From the NCBI RefSeq assembly GCF_021605415.1, contig NZ_WKEQ01000008.1:1-64000 (forward strand): a stretch of DNA of 64,000 bases, in the 5' to 3' direction. Shown piece by piece: positions 51,914 through 61,474 of the stretch. The notes beneath the pieces are model-generated. The model saw only the letters and a program-made list of their open reading frames with translations, was not told the DNA's origin and made no database searches. Source of the stretch: Pseudomonas syringae (lineage in GTDB: Bacteria > Pseudomonadota > Gammaproteobacteria > Pseudomonadales > Pseudomonadaceae). The translations under genes were made by a program, and so were the position numbers. Position 1 is the stretch's first letter. Each line of letters starts with the position of its first letter.

Positions 51914-52903
51914 ATGTCGATCGAAGTGTGTAACGTCAGCAAGAATTTCCACGCGTTCAAGGCGCTGGACAACATCAGCCTGGATATCCACAGCGGCGAA
52001 CTGGTCGCCTTGCTCGGCCCGTCCGGCTGCGGCAAGACCACGCTGCTGCGGATCATCGCTGGCCTGGAAACTCCGGATCAGGGCAACATCGTGTTCCACG
52101 GTGAAGACGTGTCCGGCCACGACGTGCGCGATCGCAACGTCGGTTTCGTGTTCCAGCACTACGCGCTGTTCCGCCACATGACCGTGTTCGACAACGTCGC
52201 GTTCGGCCTGCGCATGAAGCCCAAAAACCAGCGCCCGAGCGAAAGCCAGATCGCCGCTAAAGTTCATGAATTGCTGAATATGGTGCAGCTGGATTGGCTG
52301 TCGGACCGCTACCCGGAGCAACTCTCCGGCGGGCAACGTCAGCGTATTGCGTTGGCTCGTGCCCTGGCGGTCGAGCCAAAAGTGCTGCTGCTCGACGAAC
52401 CGTTCGGCGCCCTCGACGCCAAGGTGCGTAAAGAACTGCGCCGCTGGCTTGCACGGCTGCACGAAGACATCAACCTGACCTCAGTGTTCGTGACCCACGA
52501 CCAGGAAGAAGCCATGGAAGTGGCCGACCGCATCGTGGTGATGAACAAGGGCGTGATCGAGCAAATCGGATCACCGGGCGAGGTCTATGAAAATCCGGCC
52601 AGCGACTTCGTTTATCACTTCCTCGGTGATTCAAACCGTCTGCATCTGGGCGATGACAATCATGTGCTGTTTCGCCCGCATGAAGTGTCGCTGTCGCGGC
52701 ATGAGCTGGCGGATCACCACGCCGCTGAAGTGCGGGATATCCGTCCATTAGGCGCGACCACGCGGGTGACGTTGAAAGTCGAAGGGCAGACGGATCTGAT
52801 CGAAGCTGAGGTGGTGAAAGATCACGACAGTCTGACGGGGCTGGCGAAGGGTGAGACGTTGTTCTTCAAGCCGAAGGTTTGGCAGAAAGTCGCCAATATT
52901 TAA
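51914..52903 (+). CDS. cysA: Sulfate/thiosulfate ABC transporter ATPase CysA
   Basis: A 329-aa ATPase: Walker [10 protein letters not shown], signature LSGGQRQR, Walker [13 protein letters not shown] and the switch His in [12 protein letters not shown]-terminal TOBE-like regulatory domain (about 240-329) is present. It powers uptake through CysT/CysW. ATG follows GAGGAATAAGTC. Last gene of the oscA-sbp-cysTWA cluster. Confidence 0.97.
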   Translation: MSIEVCNVSKNFHAFKALDNISLDIHSGELVALLGPSGCGKTTLLRIIAGLETPDQGNIVFHGEDVSGHDVRDRNVGFVFQHYALFRHMTVFDNVAFGLRMKPKNQRPSESQIAAKVHELLNMVQLDWLSDRYPEQLSGGQRQRIALARALAVEPKVLLLDEPFGALDAKVRKELRRWLARLHEDINLTSVFVTHDQEEAMEVADRIVVMNKGVIEQIGSPGEVYENPASDFVYHFLGDSNRLHLGDDNHVLFRPHEVSLSRHELADHHAAEVRDIRPLGATTRVTLKVEGQTDLIEAEVVKDHDSLTGLAKGETLFFKPKVWQKVANI

Positions 52904-52910
52904 GATCAAA

Positions 52911-52982
52911 GCTTCGCGAGCAGGCGCGCTCCCACAAGGATTGGCATTCCAACTGTGGGAGCGAGCCTGCTCGCGAATGCGA
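52911..52982. repeat. REP-type inverted repeat pair after cysA
   Basis: CTTCGCGAGCAGGCGCGCTCCCACA and TGTGGGAGCGAGCCTGCTCGCGAA form a hairpin between convergent cysA and the Mpo1-like gene and touch the latter's stop. Confidence 0.8.
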
Positions 52983-52983
52983 T

Positions 52984-53496
52984 TTACACAGGCGCGCGAT
53001 TCGGGTTCAAACGCACCCCACCCACCCGCGCCTCAATCTGCTCTTTCAACTCATGCCGCATTCCGAGCATGAACGCCAGCTCGGTCACCACAAACAACGG
53101 CCCGACAATCAGCCCCGTCACGTCATCGACAAACGCCGGTTTGCGCCCTTCATAGTGATGACCGACAAACTGGATCGCCCAGCCCACCACAAACATTCCC
53201 AGCCCACTGCTCAGCCACACCATCGTGCTCTGCTGCGCCAGCGCATGCCCCGCCCAGACTGACAGGCCCAACAGCACCGTCATCAACACGCCGAGGCGCA
53301 GTTCTAGGCGCAGGTAAAACCACGCCGATGCCAATGACACCAGCACCGCAGGCGTCAACACTCCCCACTGCGGGCGCGACAGCAACACCGCGACCGCCAC
53401 TACAATCAGCGGGATGCCGATAAAGTGGCTGACAATGTTGCGCGGGTCACGGTGATACGCGGCGTATTGACTCAAATGATCGACGAGGCTTTTCAT
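52984..53496 (-). CDS. Mpo1-like (DUF962) membrane protein
   Basis: A 170-aa protein with four hydrophobic helices. The N-terminal YAAYHRDPRNIVSHFIGIPLIV and the later VGWAIQFVGHHYEGRKPA carry the conserved H-x(n)-H-x(3)-H and F-x-GH-x(2)-EG-x-KPA motifs of the DUF962/Mpo1 family. The yeast member is an iron-dependent 2-hydroxy fatty acid dioxygenase; catalysis in bacteria is inferred. Convergent with cysA, as in P. aeruginosa PA0278-PA0280. Confidence 0.88.
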   Translation of the reverse strand: MKSLVDHLSQYAAYHRDPRNIVSHFIGIPLIVVAVAVLLSRPQWGVLTPAVLVSLASAWFYLRLELRLGVLMTVLLGLSVWAGHALAQQSTMVWLSSGLGMFVVGWAIQFVGHHYEGRKPAFVDDVTGLIVGPLFVVTELAFMLGMRHELKEQIEARVGGVRLNPNRAPV

Positions 53497-53579
53497 TGTT
53501 GTTCCTCCGGTAGGGTGATCGCATCATGCCCCGGGCTCAGTGTTCACTCTGTCAGGCAGGCGACAATCCAGGAGTTTTC

Positions 53580-54257
53580 ATGGAAATACGTTCACGGCTG
53601 ATGACCGGGCAATGGTTCGGTCATTTGCCTGAGTCCTTTCAGAATAGTCTGCTCGCAGTGGCCCGCGAGCGCCGGCTGACGGCGGGGCAGCGGTTGTTCC
53701 AGCGCGGTGATCCGCCGTGCGGGTTGTATGCGGTGCTCGAGGGTGCGGTGCGCATTGGAGCCGTGAACGAGCAAGGCAAAGAGGCGTTGCTGAGTCTGGT
53801 GGAAGCGCCGCACTGGTTCGGGGAGATTTGCCTGTTCGACGGCCAGCCACGTACGCATGACGCCTATGCGGTTGGGCCGTGCACGCTGCTGAATATTGCT
53901 CAAAGCACGCTGTTGCGCGTGCTGGATGAGCATCCGGTGTATTGGCGGCATCTGGCGCTGTTGATGAGCCAGAAATTGCGCCTGACGTTCATCAGCCTCG
54001 AACAACTCAGCCTGCTGCCCGCGCCGGCACGTCTGGCTCATCGACTGCTGATGATTGCCGAGGGCTACGGTGAAATCGATGCCCCGCGCCGGATTTTGCA
54101 TCTGCCACAAGAACAATTGGCAGCGATGCTTTCGTTGTCCCGCCAAACCACAAACCAGATTCTCAAGGACTTGCAGGGGCAAGGAATCATCGGGTTGAGC
54201 TACGGCGAAATCGAAATCCTCGACGCGCCACGTTTGCGCGCCCTCGCCACCGTATAA
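53580..54257 (+). CDS. Crp/Fnr-family transcriptional regulator
   Basis: A 225-aa protein with an N-terminal cyclic-nucleotide-binding-type beta-roll (about residues 25-140, LFQRGDPPCGLYAVLEGAVRIG) and a C-terminal winged HTH (LAAMLSLSRQTTNQILKDLQGQGII). No Fnr-type Cys cluster is seen. ATG at 53580 is preceded by CAGGAGTTTTC. Divergent from the Mpo1-like gene. Ligand unknown. Confidence 0.9.
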   Translation: MEIRSRLMTGQWFGHLPESFQNSLLAVARERRLTAGQRLFQRGDPPCGLYAVLEGAVRIGAVNEQGKEALLSLVEAPHWFGEICLFDGQPRTHDAYAVGPCTLLNIAQSTLLRVLDEHPVYWRHLALLMSQKLRLTFISLEQLSLLPAPARLAHRLLMIAEGYGEIDAPRRILHLPQEQLAAMLSLSRQTTNQILKDLQGQGIIGLSYGEIEILDAPRLRALATV

Positions 54258-54260
54258 CCG

Positions 54261-54307
54261 CGTGTAGGAGCTGCCGCTGGCTCGGGCCGCGGGAGCTCCT
54301 ACAGGGG
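54261..54307. repeat. REP-like hairpin after the Crp-type gene
   Basis: GTGTAGGAGCTGCCG and its inverse CGGGAGCTCCTACA around GCTGGCTCGGGCC. It lies between convergent genes. Confidence 0.65.
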
Positions 54308-54349
54308 GCGATCGTGGAATCGCCATCACGAGCAGGTTCTGTGTGAGTT

Positions 54350-54760
54350 TTAAGAGCCGCGATAGGTCGAGAAGCCGTAAGGGCTGAGCAGTAGCGGGAT
54401 GTGGTAGTGCTGATCGGCCTGCTTCACTTCAAAGATCACCGGAATCTCCGGGAAAAACGTCTCATGCTTCGCCTTCTCGAAATACTCGCCGGTCTTGAAC
54501 ACCACCCGATATTGCCCCGCTTCAAAAGGCTGTTTGGCCGGGAACAGTTCGGCGATGCGTCCCTGTTCGTTGGTCGTGCCTTGGCTCAACGGCTGCCAGG
54601 TCTGGCCGACGTGTTTTTCCAGGGTGACGTTGATGCCGGGCGACGGCAGGCCGTTTTCCAGATTGAGGACATGCACGCTCAGCGGATTGCCGGCGGCAAG
54701 GGCCAGGCTCGACAGGCTGCCGAGGCAAAGCGCGGCGAGGGTCATGCGCAGTGGGGTCAT
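54350..54760 (-). CDS. Periplasmic 5-hydroxyisourate hydrolase (transthyretin-like)
   Basis: A 136-aa protein with a signal peptide (residues 1-22, ending LALA-AG) followed by the transthyretin-like fold: PLSVHVLNLENGLPSPGINVTLEK, AELFP and the C-terminal signature HYHIPLLLSPYGFSTYRGS. It hydrolyses 5-hydroxyisourate from urate oxidation. The exported form resembles E. coli HiuH. It is 11 bp downstream of the GlcG-like gene on the same strand, and the divergent two-component system recalls E. coli hprRS-hiuH. Confidence 0.92.
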   Translation of the reverse strand: MTPLRMTLAALCLGSLSSLALAAGNPLSVHVLNLENGLPSPGINVTLEKHVGQTWQPLSQGTTNEQGRIAELFPAKQPFEAGQYRVVFKTGEYFEKAKHETFFPEIPVIFEVKQADQHYHIPLLLSPYGFSTYRGS

Positions 54761-54771
54761 GGTGAATCTCC

Positions 54772-55257
54772 TTAGTGAGAACGTTGGGTGGACAGGCCAG
54801 CTGTTTTGGCCGCTGCAATGGCACAGTTTTCGTCTTGCTCGCCGCCGCCCGATCCGGCTACGCCCATGGCGCCCACCAGTTCAGCGCCGCTGAACAGTGG
54901 CACGCCGCCGCCCAGCAGGAGCAATTCGTCGAGGGTGTTGAGGTTGGCGGTTTCCGGATTGCTGCGAGCGCGCTCGGCAAACAGTCGGGTCGGCGTTTTG
55001 GTCGACAACGCGGTATACGCCTTGCGCTGGCTCGCGGCGGTGTTGTGCGGGCCGATGCCATCGCCACGCAGGGTCACTAACAGATTGCCGCCACGGTCGA
55101 GCACCGATACCGTGCCGGTGCAGGCGTTGACGGCAGAGTCGGCCAGCAGCCGTGCGGTGCGCAGGTCGAGGTCGGCGTGGCGCGGCAATTCCGGGCCGGC
55201 CATAGCGTGGGTGCTCAGGCCAATGGCGAGGCTGGCGATGATGCATTTGAGTGTCAT
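54772..55257 (-). CDS. GlcG/HbpS-family heme-binding-type exported protein
   Basis: A 161-aa protein with a signal peptide (residues 1-20, THAMA-GP). The GlcG/HbpS fold is shown by VSVLDRGGNLLVTLRGDGIGPHNTAASQRKAYTAL and LLGGGVPLFSGAELVGAMGVAGSGGGEQDE. Some members bind heme or cobalamin and act in redox sensing; others have no known ligand. It forms an operon with the hydroxyisourate hydrolase gene. ATG at 55257 follows CGGAGCCTGCTT. Confidence 0.87.
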   Translation of the reverse strand: MTLKCIIASLAIGLSTHAMAGPELPRHADLDLRTARLLADSAVNACTGTVSVLDRGGNLLVTLRGDGIGPHNTAASQRKAYTALSTKTPTRLFAERARSNPETANLNTLDELLLLGGGVPLFSGAELVGAMGVAGSGGGEQDENCAIAAAKTAGLSTQRSH

Positions 55258-55393
55258 AAGCAGGCTCCGAAAACGTAGGCCGCCACCTTAGTCGCCGTCC
55301 TTCGTCAGAACCTCGTCAGTCTGATTACAACTTTGTAATGGGCAACGGCGCTCAAGGCGCCTAGCCTGTGTGCCTGAATAATCGAGGTGTGCC

Positions 55394-56074
55394 ATGCGTT
55401 TGCTGGTCGTAGAAGATGAAGCCAAGACCGCGAATTTCCTCGCCAAAGGCCTGGGCGAATCGGGTTTTGCCGTAGACGTGGCGCTCAACGGCCTCGACGG
55501 CCGCTATTTCATCGAGCAGCAAACATATGACCTGATCATCCTTGACGTGATGCTGCCGGGCCTCAACGGCTGGCAATTGTTGCAACTGATCCGCCAGCGC
55601 GGCGCGACGCCGGTGCTGTTCCTTACCGCCAAAGATGCCATCGAGGATCGTGTGCGCGGCCTGGAACTGGGCGCCGACGATTACCTGCTCAAACCGTTCG
55701 CCTTCGCTGAACTGCTCGCGCGGGTGCGCACGTTGTTGCGGCGCGGGCCGATGCGCGAGGTGGAATCGTTCAGCATCGCCGATCTCGACATTGACGTGCT
55801 GCGCCGTCGCGTCAGTCGTGGCGGACAACGGATCAATCTGACCAATAAGGAATTTTCGCTGCTGCACCTGCTCGCCAGCCGCCAGGGCGAAGTGTTGTCG
55901 CGCACCTTGATCGCTTCACAGGTCTGGAATCTGAATTTCGACAGCGACACCAATATGGTTGAAGTGGCCGTGCGCCGCTTGCGCGCCAAGGTCGATGACC
56001 CGTTCATGCCCAAGCTCATTCACACCGTGCGCGGCGTCGGTTATCAGTTGGAAGCGCCTGATGATCTGGACTAA
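55394..56074 (+). CDS. OmpR-family response regulator (HprR/CusR-like)
   Basis: A 226-aa two-domain regulator: a receiver with [12 protein letters not shown], phospho-Asp in [10 protein letters not shown], Thr in LFLTAKD and Lys in [10 protein letters not shown], and an OmpR/PhoB winged helix ([23 protein letters not shown]). Divergent from the GlcG-like/HIU hydrolase operon, which it may control. Its last 14 bp overlap the kinase gene. Similarity to the copper/peroxide-responsive CusR/HprR group is inferred from family and context. Confidence 0.93.
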   Translation: MRLLVVEDEAKTANFLAKGLGESGFAVDVALNGLDGRYFIEQQTYDLIILDVMLPGLNGWQLLQLIRQRGATPVLFLTAKDAIEDRVRGLELGADDYLLKPFAFAELLARVRTLLRRGPMREVESFSIADLDIDVLRRRVSRGGQRINLTNKEFSLLHLLASRQGEVLSRTLIASQVWNLNFDSDTNMVEVAVRRLRAKVDDPFMPKLIHTVRGVGYQLEAPDDLD

Positions 56075-57476
56075 ATCCATCGCCCTGCGGCTGGCCCTCG
56101 CGTTTGCCATTGTTTGTGCCCTGGTGTTGAGCGCAATCGGCGTGTTTCTGTATCGCTCGCTGGCCTCGGAACTGGCCTTTCGCGACGACATGGCCTTGCT
56201 CGGTCGTCTGGAGCAAGTTCGCGCGTTGCTCTCCGACAGCGACAGCCTCGACGCGTTGCAGGCGCGGCCACGGCTGTATCAGAACATGCTCGGCAATCAG
56301 GACAGTTTGCTTCTGGTCGAGCGCGCCGACGGCTCGCCGGTGATTCGCATCAACCCTCGGCAACAAGCCCTGCCACCGCTGACGGCTATCGCGCTGGATC
56401 GCTCGCCACGGCGCAACGATGTGCTGACCTGGCAAGCCCCTCGCGGCGCAGCGGTGGCGCTGATTTCAGGCCAGGCCCAAGGCCCGGACGGCGAAGGGCT
56501 GAAAATAATCGCCGGCAAAGTTCTCAGCGAACGTGAACAGATGCTCGCCAGTTATCGCCTGCGTCTGTACCTGGCGATTGGTTTGGGCGCGTTGCTCGCG
56601 TTTGCGTTGGGGCTGGTGTTGTTGCGGCGTGGTTTGCAGCCGTTGCGCCAACTGAGTCTCGCGGTAGGCAAGATTGATCTGCGCAGCCTCGATCAGCGTC
56701 TGCCCGCCGCTGATATACCCGCTGAGTTACTTGAGCCGGTGCAGGCGCTCAACGGCATGCTGATACGACTCGACGAAAGCGTGCAGCGTCTGTCGCAGTT
56801 CTCGGCGGATCTGGCCCACGAAATCCGCACGCCGCTTCACACGTTGCTGGCGAGCAACGGCCAGGCTCTGAACCATCCGCGCACGCCGGCCGAATATCAG
56901 GAGGTGCTGGCCTCAAACATGGAGGAGTTCGAACGCCTCAAACGCATGGCGCAAAACCTGATGTTTCTGGCCCGCGCCGAACAGGCCGAACGGGCACTCG
57001 ATATACAGCCCCTCGATCTGAAAACCCTCGGCGATGAACTCTGCGATTACTTCGAAGCCCTCGCCGACGACCGCGACCTTCGCCTGGTCAACACGCTTCA
57101 CGGCGAACTGTTCGCCGATCAGCAACTGTTTCAACGCGCGCTCGGCAACCTGTTGGCCAACGCGGTACGCCACGCGGACGCGGGCACTTCGATCAGCCTC
57201 TGCCAGCATGACGAGGCGGGCATACGATGGCTGCAGATTGACAACGACGGCCCCATCATCGCGCCCGAGCACCTGGGCAAACTGTTCGACCGCTTCTACC
57301 GCGTCGACCCGTCCCGCGCCGAACCGGGGGATTCGGGCGGGTTGGGATTGGCGATTGTGCAGTCGATCATGCAATTGCATGGCGGGCAGGTGAGGGTGCG
57401 CAGTGATGCGGGGGGGACGGTGTTTGAGTTGGGGTTTGTAAAAACACACCTTTCATCCGCAGAACAATGCCGTTAA
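56061..57476 (+). CDS. Sensor histidine kinase (heavy-metal/peroxide sensor type)
   Basis: A 471-aa kinase. TM1 (about 8-30), a periplasmic sensor domain, TM2 (about 165-188), HAMP, the H-box [20 protein letters not shown], the N-box [13 protein letters not shown] and the G-box [12 protein letters not shown] are all present. ATG at 56061 overlaps the regulator gene by 14 bp; upstream starts in the same frame are inside the regulator and unlikely. The closest known systems are CusS and HprS. The ligand is unknown. Confidence 0.93.
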   Translation: MIWTKSIALRLALAFAIVCALVLSAIGVFLYRSLASELAFRDDMALLGRLEQVRALLSDSDSLDALQARPRLYQNMLGNQDSLLLVERADGSPVIRINPRQQALPPLTAIALDRSPRRNDVLTWQAPRGAAVALISGQAQGPDGEGLKIIAGKVLSEREQMLASYRLRLYLAIGLGALLAFALGLVLLRRGLQPLRQLSLAVGKIDLRSLDQRLPAADIPAELLEPVQALNGMLIRLDESVQRLSQFSADLAHEIRTPLHTLLASNGQALNHPRTPAEYQEVLASNMEEFERLKRMAQNLMFLARAEQAERALDIQPLDLKTLGDELCDYFEALADDRDLRLVNTLHGELFADQQLFQRALGNLLANAVRHADAGTSISLCQHDEAGIRWLQIDNDGPIIAPEHLGKLFDRFYRVDPSRAEPGDSGGLGLAIVQSIMQLHGGQVRVRSDAGGTVFELGFVKTHLSSAEQCR

Positions 57477-57491
57477 GCTCTGGTTAACGCA

Positions 57492-57553
57492 TTGCATATG
57501 ATGCAAAAAGCGGATTTTTCTCTAAATGCATCGTTAATAATGCAATCGGTGGT
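57492..57553 (+). promoter_or_regulatory. HipB-type operator cluster
   Basis: TTGCAT-ATG-ATGCAA at 57492-57506 is a perfect palindrome. Related half-sites AAATGCATCG (about 57525) and AATGCAATCGG (about 57540) lie between it and the hipB ATG. HipB-family antitoxins are known to repress their own operons through several palindromes. Confidence 0.55.
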
Positions 57554-57555
57554 AA

Positions 57556-57804
57556 ATGGAACAGCTCGGTGAATTGATCAGAGCGTTACGCAAGGCTCAC
57601 AAGTTGTCTCAGCAAGCGCTTGCTGAGCAATATGGTATGAGTCGCGCAACCATCTCAGGAATCGAAAACAACACGGTTGCCGAAATTGGTTTGCGCAAGG
57701 TGGAGGCGATTCTGAATGGCTTTGGCTATGAACTCTTAGCCGTTCCTCGCCAATCCCAACGCCCGACACTCGATACGCTGCGAAAGGTAAGTTTCCATGA
57801 CTGA
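57556..57804 (+). CDS. hipB: HipB-like antitoxin (XRE HTH)
   Basis: An 82-aa protein that is almost entirely a Cro/CI-type HTH (IRALRKAHKLSQQALAEQYG, then MSRATISGIENN). ATG at 57556 has only a weak GGTGGTAA upstream. It overlaps hipA by 8 bp and should neutralise HipA and repress the operon through the upstream palindromes. Confidence 0.9.
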   Translation: MEQLGELIRALRKAHKLSQQALAEQYGMSRATISGIENNTVAEIGLRKVEAILNGFGYELLAVPRQSQRPTLDTLRKVSFHD

Positions 57805-59020
57805 GTCGATGGATCGATTGCACATCCGGGTCGCAGACACGCCAGTGGGAGCGCTCGGACGTGGGCACACACGCACGGATAGCGTGTTCACCTATCGTGA
57901 AGATGCGAGTAATGAAAACGCCGTGTCGTTAACAATGCCTGCTCGTCTGGAAAGTTACGGTTGGGAGCAGGGCATCCATCCAATATTCGAAATGAATTTG
58001 CCAGAAGGCGCGCTGCGCGATGAGCTGGTGCGTCGTTTTAGTAAAACGGTGCGCGGTTTCGATGACTTTGCGTTGTTATCGATAATCGGGCCGCATCAAT
58101 TGGGCCGTCTTGCTATTGCTGACGCATCGACGACGGATCGTCAGCCGGAAACGTCCCTGGCCGAGTTGTTGGTACACGATGGCGCCCAAGGCCTTTTCGA
58201 AGACTTGTTACAAACTTACGGTCAATATTCCGGGGTTTCTGGCGTGCAGCCCAAAGTACTGGTGCGCGACAGTGCGGCAACGGTAGATCGCGTGACTCAC
58301 CGCGGAGCCACGCACTTGGTCAAAGCCTTTCGAGCCGAAGAATATCCGGAGTTGGCGACTAACGAGTATTTCTGTATGCGCGCGGCCCTGCATTGTGGTC
58401 TTGAAGTGCCAGCGTTCGAACTGAGTGAGCAGGGCAAGTTTTTCGTCGTCGAGCGGTTTGATCTGAGCGATAGCGGCTATCTCGGCTTTGAGGATTTCTG
58501 CGTGCTCAACGGGTGGCCCGCGAAAGCCAAATACGATGGCTCGTATGAAGGCGCTGCCCGCCAGATCAAGGCGTTCGTTTCGCCGCTGCTGCTCAATCAA
58601 GCGCTGGAAGCATTTTTCAAGATTGTGGCGTTGTCGGCCGGATTGAAAAACGGTGATGCACATCTAAAAAACTTCGGTGTGTTGTACGAAGATTGTGGCG
58701 CTCAATCATCGGTCAGACTCGCTCCGGCTTACGACATCATCACGACCTCGGTCTATATCAAGAGCGACAGCATGGCGTTGCTGCTGGGCGGTTCAAAAGC
58801 CTGGCCGAAATACAAAATGCTGATGCGATTTGGCCGAACGGCCTGCAATTTGACCGAGGGACGCTGCAACGAGCTGCTGGAGCAGGTTGTTCATGGCATG
58901 CATGAGGCAATGGGTGAGATGGCTGAATACAGCAAAAGCCATCCAGCGTTCGCCGAGGTAGGTGCCGCCATGAGCGAGCAGTGGGGCATCGGCATGGAAC
59001 GTAGTCTGGTCAAAAACTGA
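57797..59020 (+). CDS. hipA: HipA-family kinase toxin
   Basis: A 407-aa HipA-like Ser/Thr kinase. The N-terminal subdomain (MNLPEGALRDELVRRF), GVSGVQPKVLV, the ATP-binding Lys segment HLVKAFRAEEYPELATNEY, VERFDLSDSG, catalytic GDAHLKNFGVL and metal-binding APAYDI are all present, so it should be active. The E. coli relative phosphorylates glutamyl-tRNA synthetase and induces persistence. The substrate here is not known. Coupled to hipB by an 8-bp overlap. Confidence 0.93.
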   Translation: MTESMDRLHIRVADTPVGALGRGHTRTDSVFTYREDASNENAVSLTMPARLESYGWEQGIHPIFEMNLPEGALRDELVRRFSKTVRGFDDFALLSIIGPHQLGRLAIADASTTDRQPETSLAELLVHDGAQGLFEDLLQTYGQYSGVSGVQPKVLVRDSAATVDRVTHRGATHLVKAFRAEEYPELATNEYFCMRAALHCGLEVPAFELSEQGKFFVVERFDLSDSGYLGFEDFCVLNGWPAKAKYDGSYEGAARQIKAFVSPLLLNQALEAFFKIVALSAGLKNGDAHLKNFGVLYEDCGAQSSVRLAPAYDIITTSVYIKSDSMALLLGGSKAWPKYKMLMRFGRTACNLTEGRCNELLEQVVHGMHEAMGEMAEYSKSHPAFAEVGAAMSEQWGIGMERSLVKN

Positions 59021-59025
59021 GGGCG

Positions 59026-60030
59026 CTATCGCAACCCGTCCCGAAACTGCCCCGGCGTCATCCCCGTCCAGCGCTTGAACGCGCGGCTGAAGCTGCTCGT
59101 ATCGGCAAATCCCAGCAGATAACTGATCTCGCTCAACGAGCATTGCGGATCGCGCAGGTGCAGCAGCGCCAGATTTTCCCGGCTTTCGTTGAGCAGCGTA
59201 TCGAAGCGACAACCCTCATCCGCCAGGTGCCGTTGCAAGCTGCGCAGACTCAGGTGCAAGGTCTGGGCGATGCGTTCGGCACTCGGCTCGCCTTCCGGCA
59301 GTTGTTCTTCAATGGCGTCGCGAACCTTGCGCTCCCAAGTCAACGGCTTGAGTTGGGCCATCGTGCGTTTGAGCACCGCTTCGTTGTGTTCGGCGAGTTC
59401 CGGGTTGGCGTCGTCGAGGTGGCTGTCGAAGTCGGCGAGGGCGAACTCCAGGCGATCCTCGGCGGCGGCGAAATGCACCGGGGCGCGGAAGACTTTGTGC
59501 CATTGGTGGACGTCGGCCGGTTCCGGGCGGCGCAGGTACACCGCGAGCGGCGCATAGTCGCGGCCCAGGCGATTGCGACAAGTGCGCACGTAAATCGCGG
59601 CGAAGGCGTCGATGGCTTCGAAGGCCGGGGCGGGATTGCCAGAGGGCACTTTCAGGCGAAATTGATAGCGGTCGTCGCCGCGATGCAGTTCCAGTTCCAG
59701 CGCATCGCTGACCACCGGGTGATAACGCACGATACGCTCGAACACTTCACGCAGGCTGCCGCTGGCCACCAGTGCATAGCCGAGGGCATGAAACGTGGTC
59801 GGGCTGACGAAACGCGACACCCGCAGGCCGATGGCCGGGTCGCCGCTGACTTGCACGGCGATCTCCCACAGCCGCGTGGTGCCAGACAACGGGTAGCGTG
59901 CGTTCGGATCGTCCATCCACTGCGGATCGAGCCCGGCCTGCTGGCACAGGGCGATGCTGTCTAGCCCCAGCGCATCGAGTTGCTTGCGCAGGGCGCGGGT
60001 CCAACTGGCGAGAGAGGTCGGTTCCTTCAT
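59026..60030 (-). CDS. AraC-family regulator with Arabinose_bd-type sensor domain
   Basis: A 334-aa protein. The N-terminal half (about residues 20-210) matches the PF12625-type sensor found in OruR/ArgR-like Pseudomonas regulators (YPLSGTTRLWEIAVQVSGDPAIGLRV). The C-terminal AraC domain has two HTH motifs (SAERIAQTLHLSLRSLQRHLADEG and SEISYLLGFADTSSFSRAFKRWTGMTPGQFR). It is divergent from the desaturase gene with 100 bp between them, so it probably controls it. Confidence 0.93.
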   Translation of the reverse strand: MKEPTSLASWTRALRKQLDALGLDSIALCQQAGLDPQWMDDPNARYPLSGTTRLWEIAVQVSGDPAIGLRVSRFVSPTTFHALGYALVASGSLREVFERIVRYHPVVSDALELELHRGDDRYQFRLKVPSGNPAPAFEAIDAFAAIYVRTCRNRLGRDYAPLAVYLRRPEPADVHQWHKVFRAPVHFAAAEDRLEFALADFDSHLDDANPELAEHNEAVLKRTMAQLKPLTWERKVRDAIEEQLPEGEPSAERIAQTLHLSLRSLQRHLADEGCRFDTLLNESRENLALLHLRDPQCSLSEISYLLGFADTSSFSRAFKRWTGMTPGQFRDGLR

Positions 60031-60130
60031 GCTGATTGGCGCTTCCGGTCAACAGGTTGGCGTTCACGGCTACCGGGTTCCGCGGTTTTACCGGGCAGGA
60101 TGCGAACATCAATAACCAGAGGATGGAAGC

Positions 60131-61204
60131 ATGGACGGTACTTCTGCAAGTCCCCAGCGACACAATGCTGCCCAGCGATCAGCGCACATTCGTGACGTGG
60201 TGCTGGCCAAAGGCGTGGAGCTGCGCGAACGCTACCCGATTCTCAAGCATCAGGATGCCCTCGGCGCAAGCATTCTGGCCTTCGCGCTGGCCGGCATGAT
60301 CGGCTCGGCGGCGCTGTACATCACCGGTCACATGGCCTGGTGGGCATGCCTGTTGCTCAACGCGTTTTTTGCCTCGCTCACCCACGAGCTTGAACACGAT
60401 TTGATCCACAGCATGTATTTCCGCAAGCAACGGCTGCCGCACAACCTGATGATGGGCCTGGTGTGGCTGGCTCGGCCGAGCACGATCAACCCGTGGATCC
60501 GCCGTCATTTGCACCTCAATCACCACAAGGTGTCCGGCACCGAAACCGACATGGAAGAACGCGCGATCACCAACGGCGAACCGTGGGGTTTTGCGCGGTT
60601 ACTGATGGTCGGCGACAACGTGATGTCGGCATTCATCCGGATGCTGCGGGCGAAAACCTGGAAGCATAAATTCAGCATCATCAAACGCACGCTCAAGGTC
60701 TACGCGCCATTGGCGCTGGTGCATTGGGGTGCGTGGTATGTGTTTCTCGGTTTTCATGCGGCCAATGGCATGGCTTACCTGATGGGCTCGCCGATTGAAT
60801 GGTCGGCGACCACGTTGTCCGTCATGCACATCATTGACATCGCCGCGGTGGTCATCATCGGCCCGAACGTGTTGCGCACCTTTTGCCTGCATTTCATCAG
60901 CTCGAACATGCATTACTACGGCGATGTCGAGCTGGGTAACGTGCTTGAGCAGTGTCAGGTGTTGAACCCATGGTGGTTGTGGCCGTTGCAGGCGTTCTGC
61001 TTCAACTTCGGCAGCAGTCACGGGATTCATCATTTTGTGGTGAAGGAACCGTTTTACATCCGTCAGATGACCGTGCCGGTGGCGCATAAAGTCATGCGGG
61101 AGATGGGGGTGCGGTTCAATGATTTCGGGACGTTTGGGCGGGCGAACCGGTTTAGAAAGCGTGATGTCACTGTTGAGGCCAGTCAGGAAATGAAGACTGC
61201 TTGA
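60131..61204 (+). CDS. Fatty acid desaturase/hydroxylase-family membrane protein
   Basis: A 357-aa di-iron membrane protein. His boxes are HELEHDLIH (near 86), HLHLNHH (near 130) and SSHGIHHF (near 299), with hydrophobic helices between. It is distinct from the DesA gene in this window. The substrate is unknown; a lipid or alkane-type substrate is likely. The long N-terminus may start at 60131 (ATG after AGAGGATGGAAGC). Divergent from an AraC regulator. Confidence 0.88.
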   Translation: MDGTSASPQRHNAAQRSAHIRDVVLAKGVELRERYPILKHQDALGASILAFALAGMIGSAALYITGHMAWWACLLLNAFFASLTHELEHDLIHSMYFRKQRLPHNLMMGLVWLARPSTINPWIRRHLHLNHHKVSGTETDMEERAITNGEPWGFARLLMVGDNVMSAFIRMLRAKTWKHKFSIIKRTLKVYAPLALVHWGAWYVFLGFHAANGMAYLMGSPIEWSATTLSVMHIIDIAAVVIIGPNVLRTFCLHFISSNMHYYGDVELGNVLEQCQVLNPWWLWPLQAFCFNFGSSHGIHHFVVKEPFYIRQMTVPVAHKVMREMGVRFNDFGTFGRANRFRKRDVTVEASQEMKTA

Positions 61205-61270
61205 AAAGGCGAATATCAGCGGGCTGACCATAGAACAGCTTGATCAGACTGATGTACGGCTGCGATACGT

Positions 61271-61474
61271 TCAATCGTACCGATTTGCAAGCTCGTTCAA
61301 GGTGCCGTATGCAAGAGTTACTGGCACTTTGAGGTCACGCATAACCCTGTTGAAAAGTCGATTTCGTACTGTATAAGGCGTGGTATCAGTGTAGTACGGA
61401 ACGTAAATTCTATATTCCAGTTTGGTCTCGTTATCTCCATAAAAAGTATTTTCGGAGATAAGCAGTTGCCTCAA
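61271..61474 (-). CDS. Possible small protein or C-terminal gene fragment
   Basis: A 67-codon frame starting at TTG 61474 with GAGGGGAATTA before it, reading LRQLLISENTFYGDNETKLE and ending TLNELANRYD. It has regular amphipathic spacing but no recognised family, and is AT-richer than its neighbours. It could be a transferred scrap. Confidence 0.3.
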   Translation of the reverse strand: MRQLLISENTFYGDNETKLEYRIYVPYYTDTTPYTVRNRLFNRVMRDLKVPVTLAYGTLNELANRYD

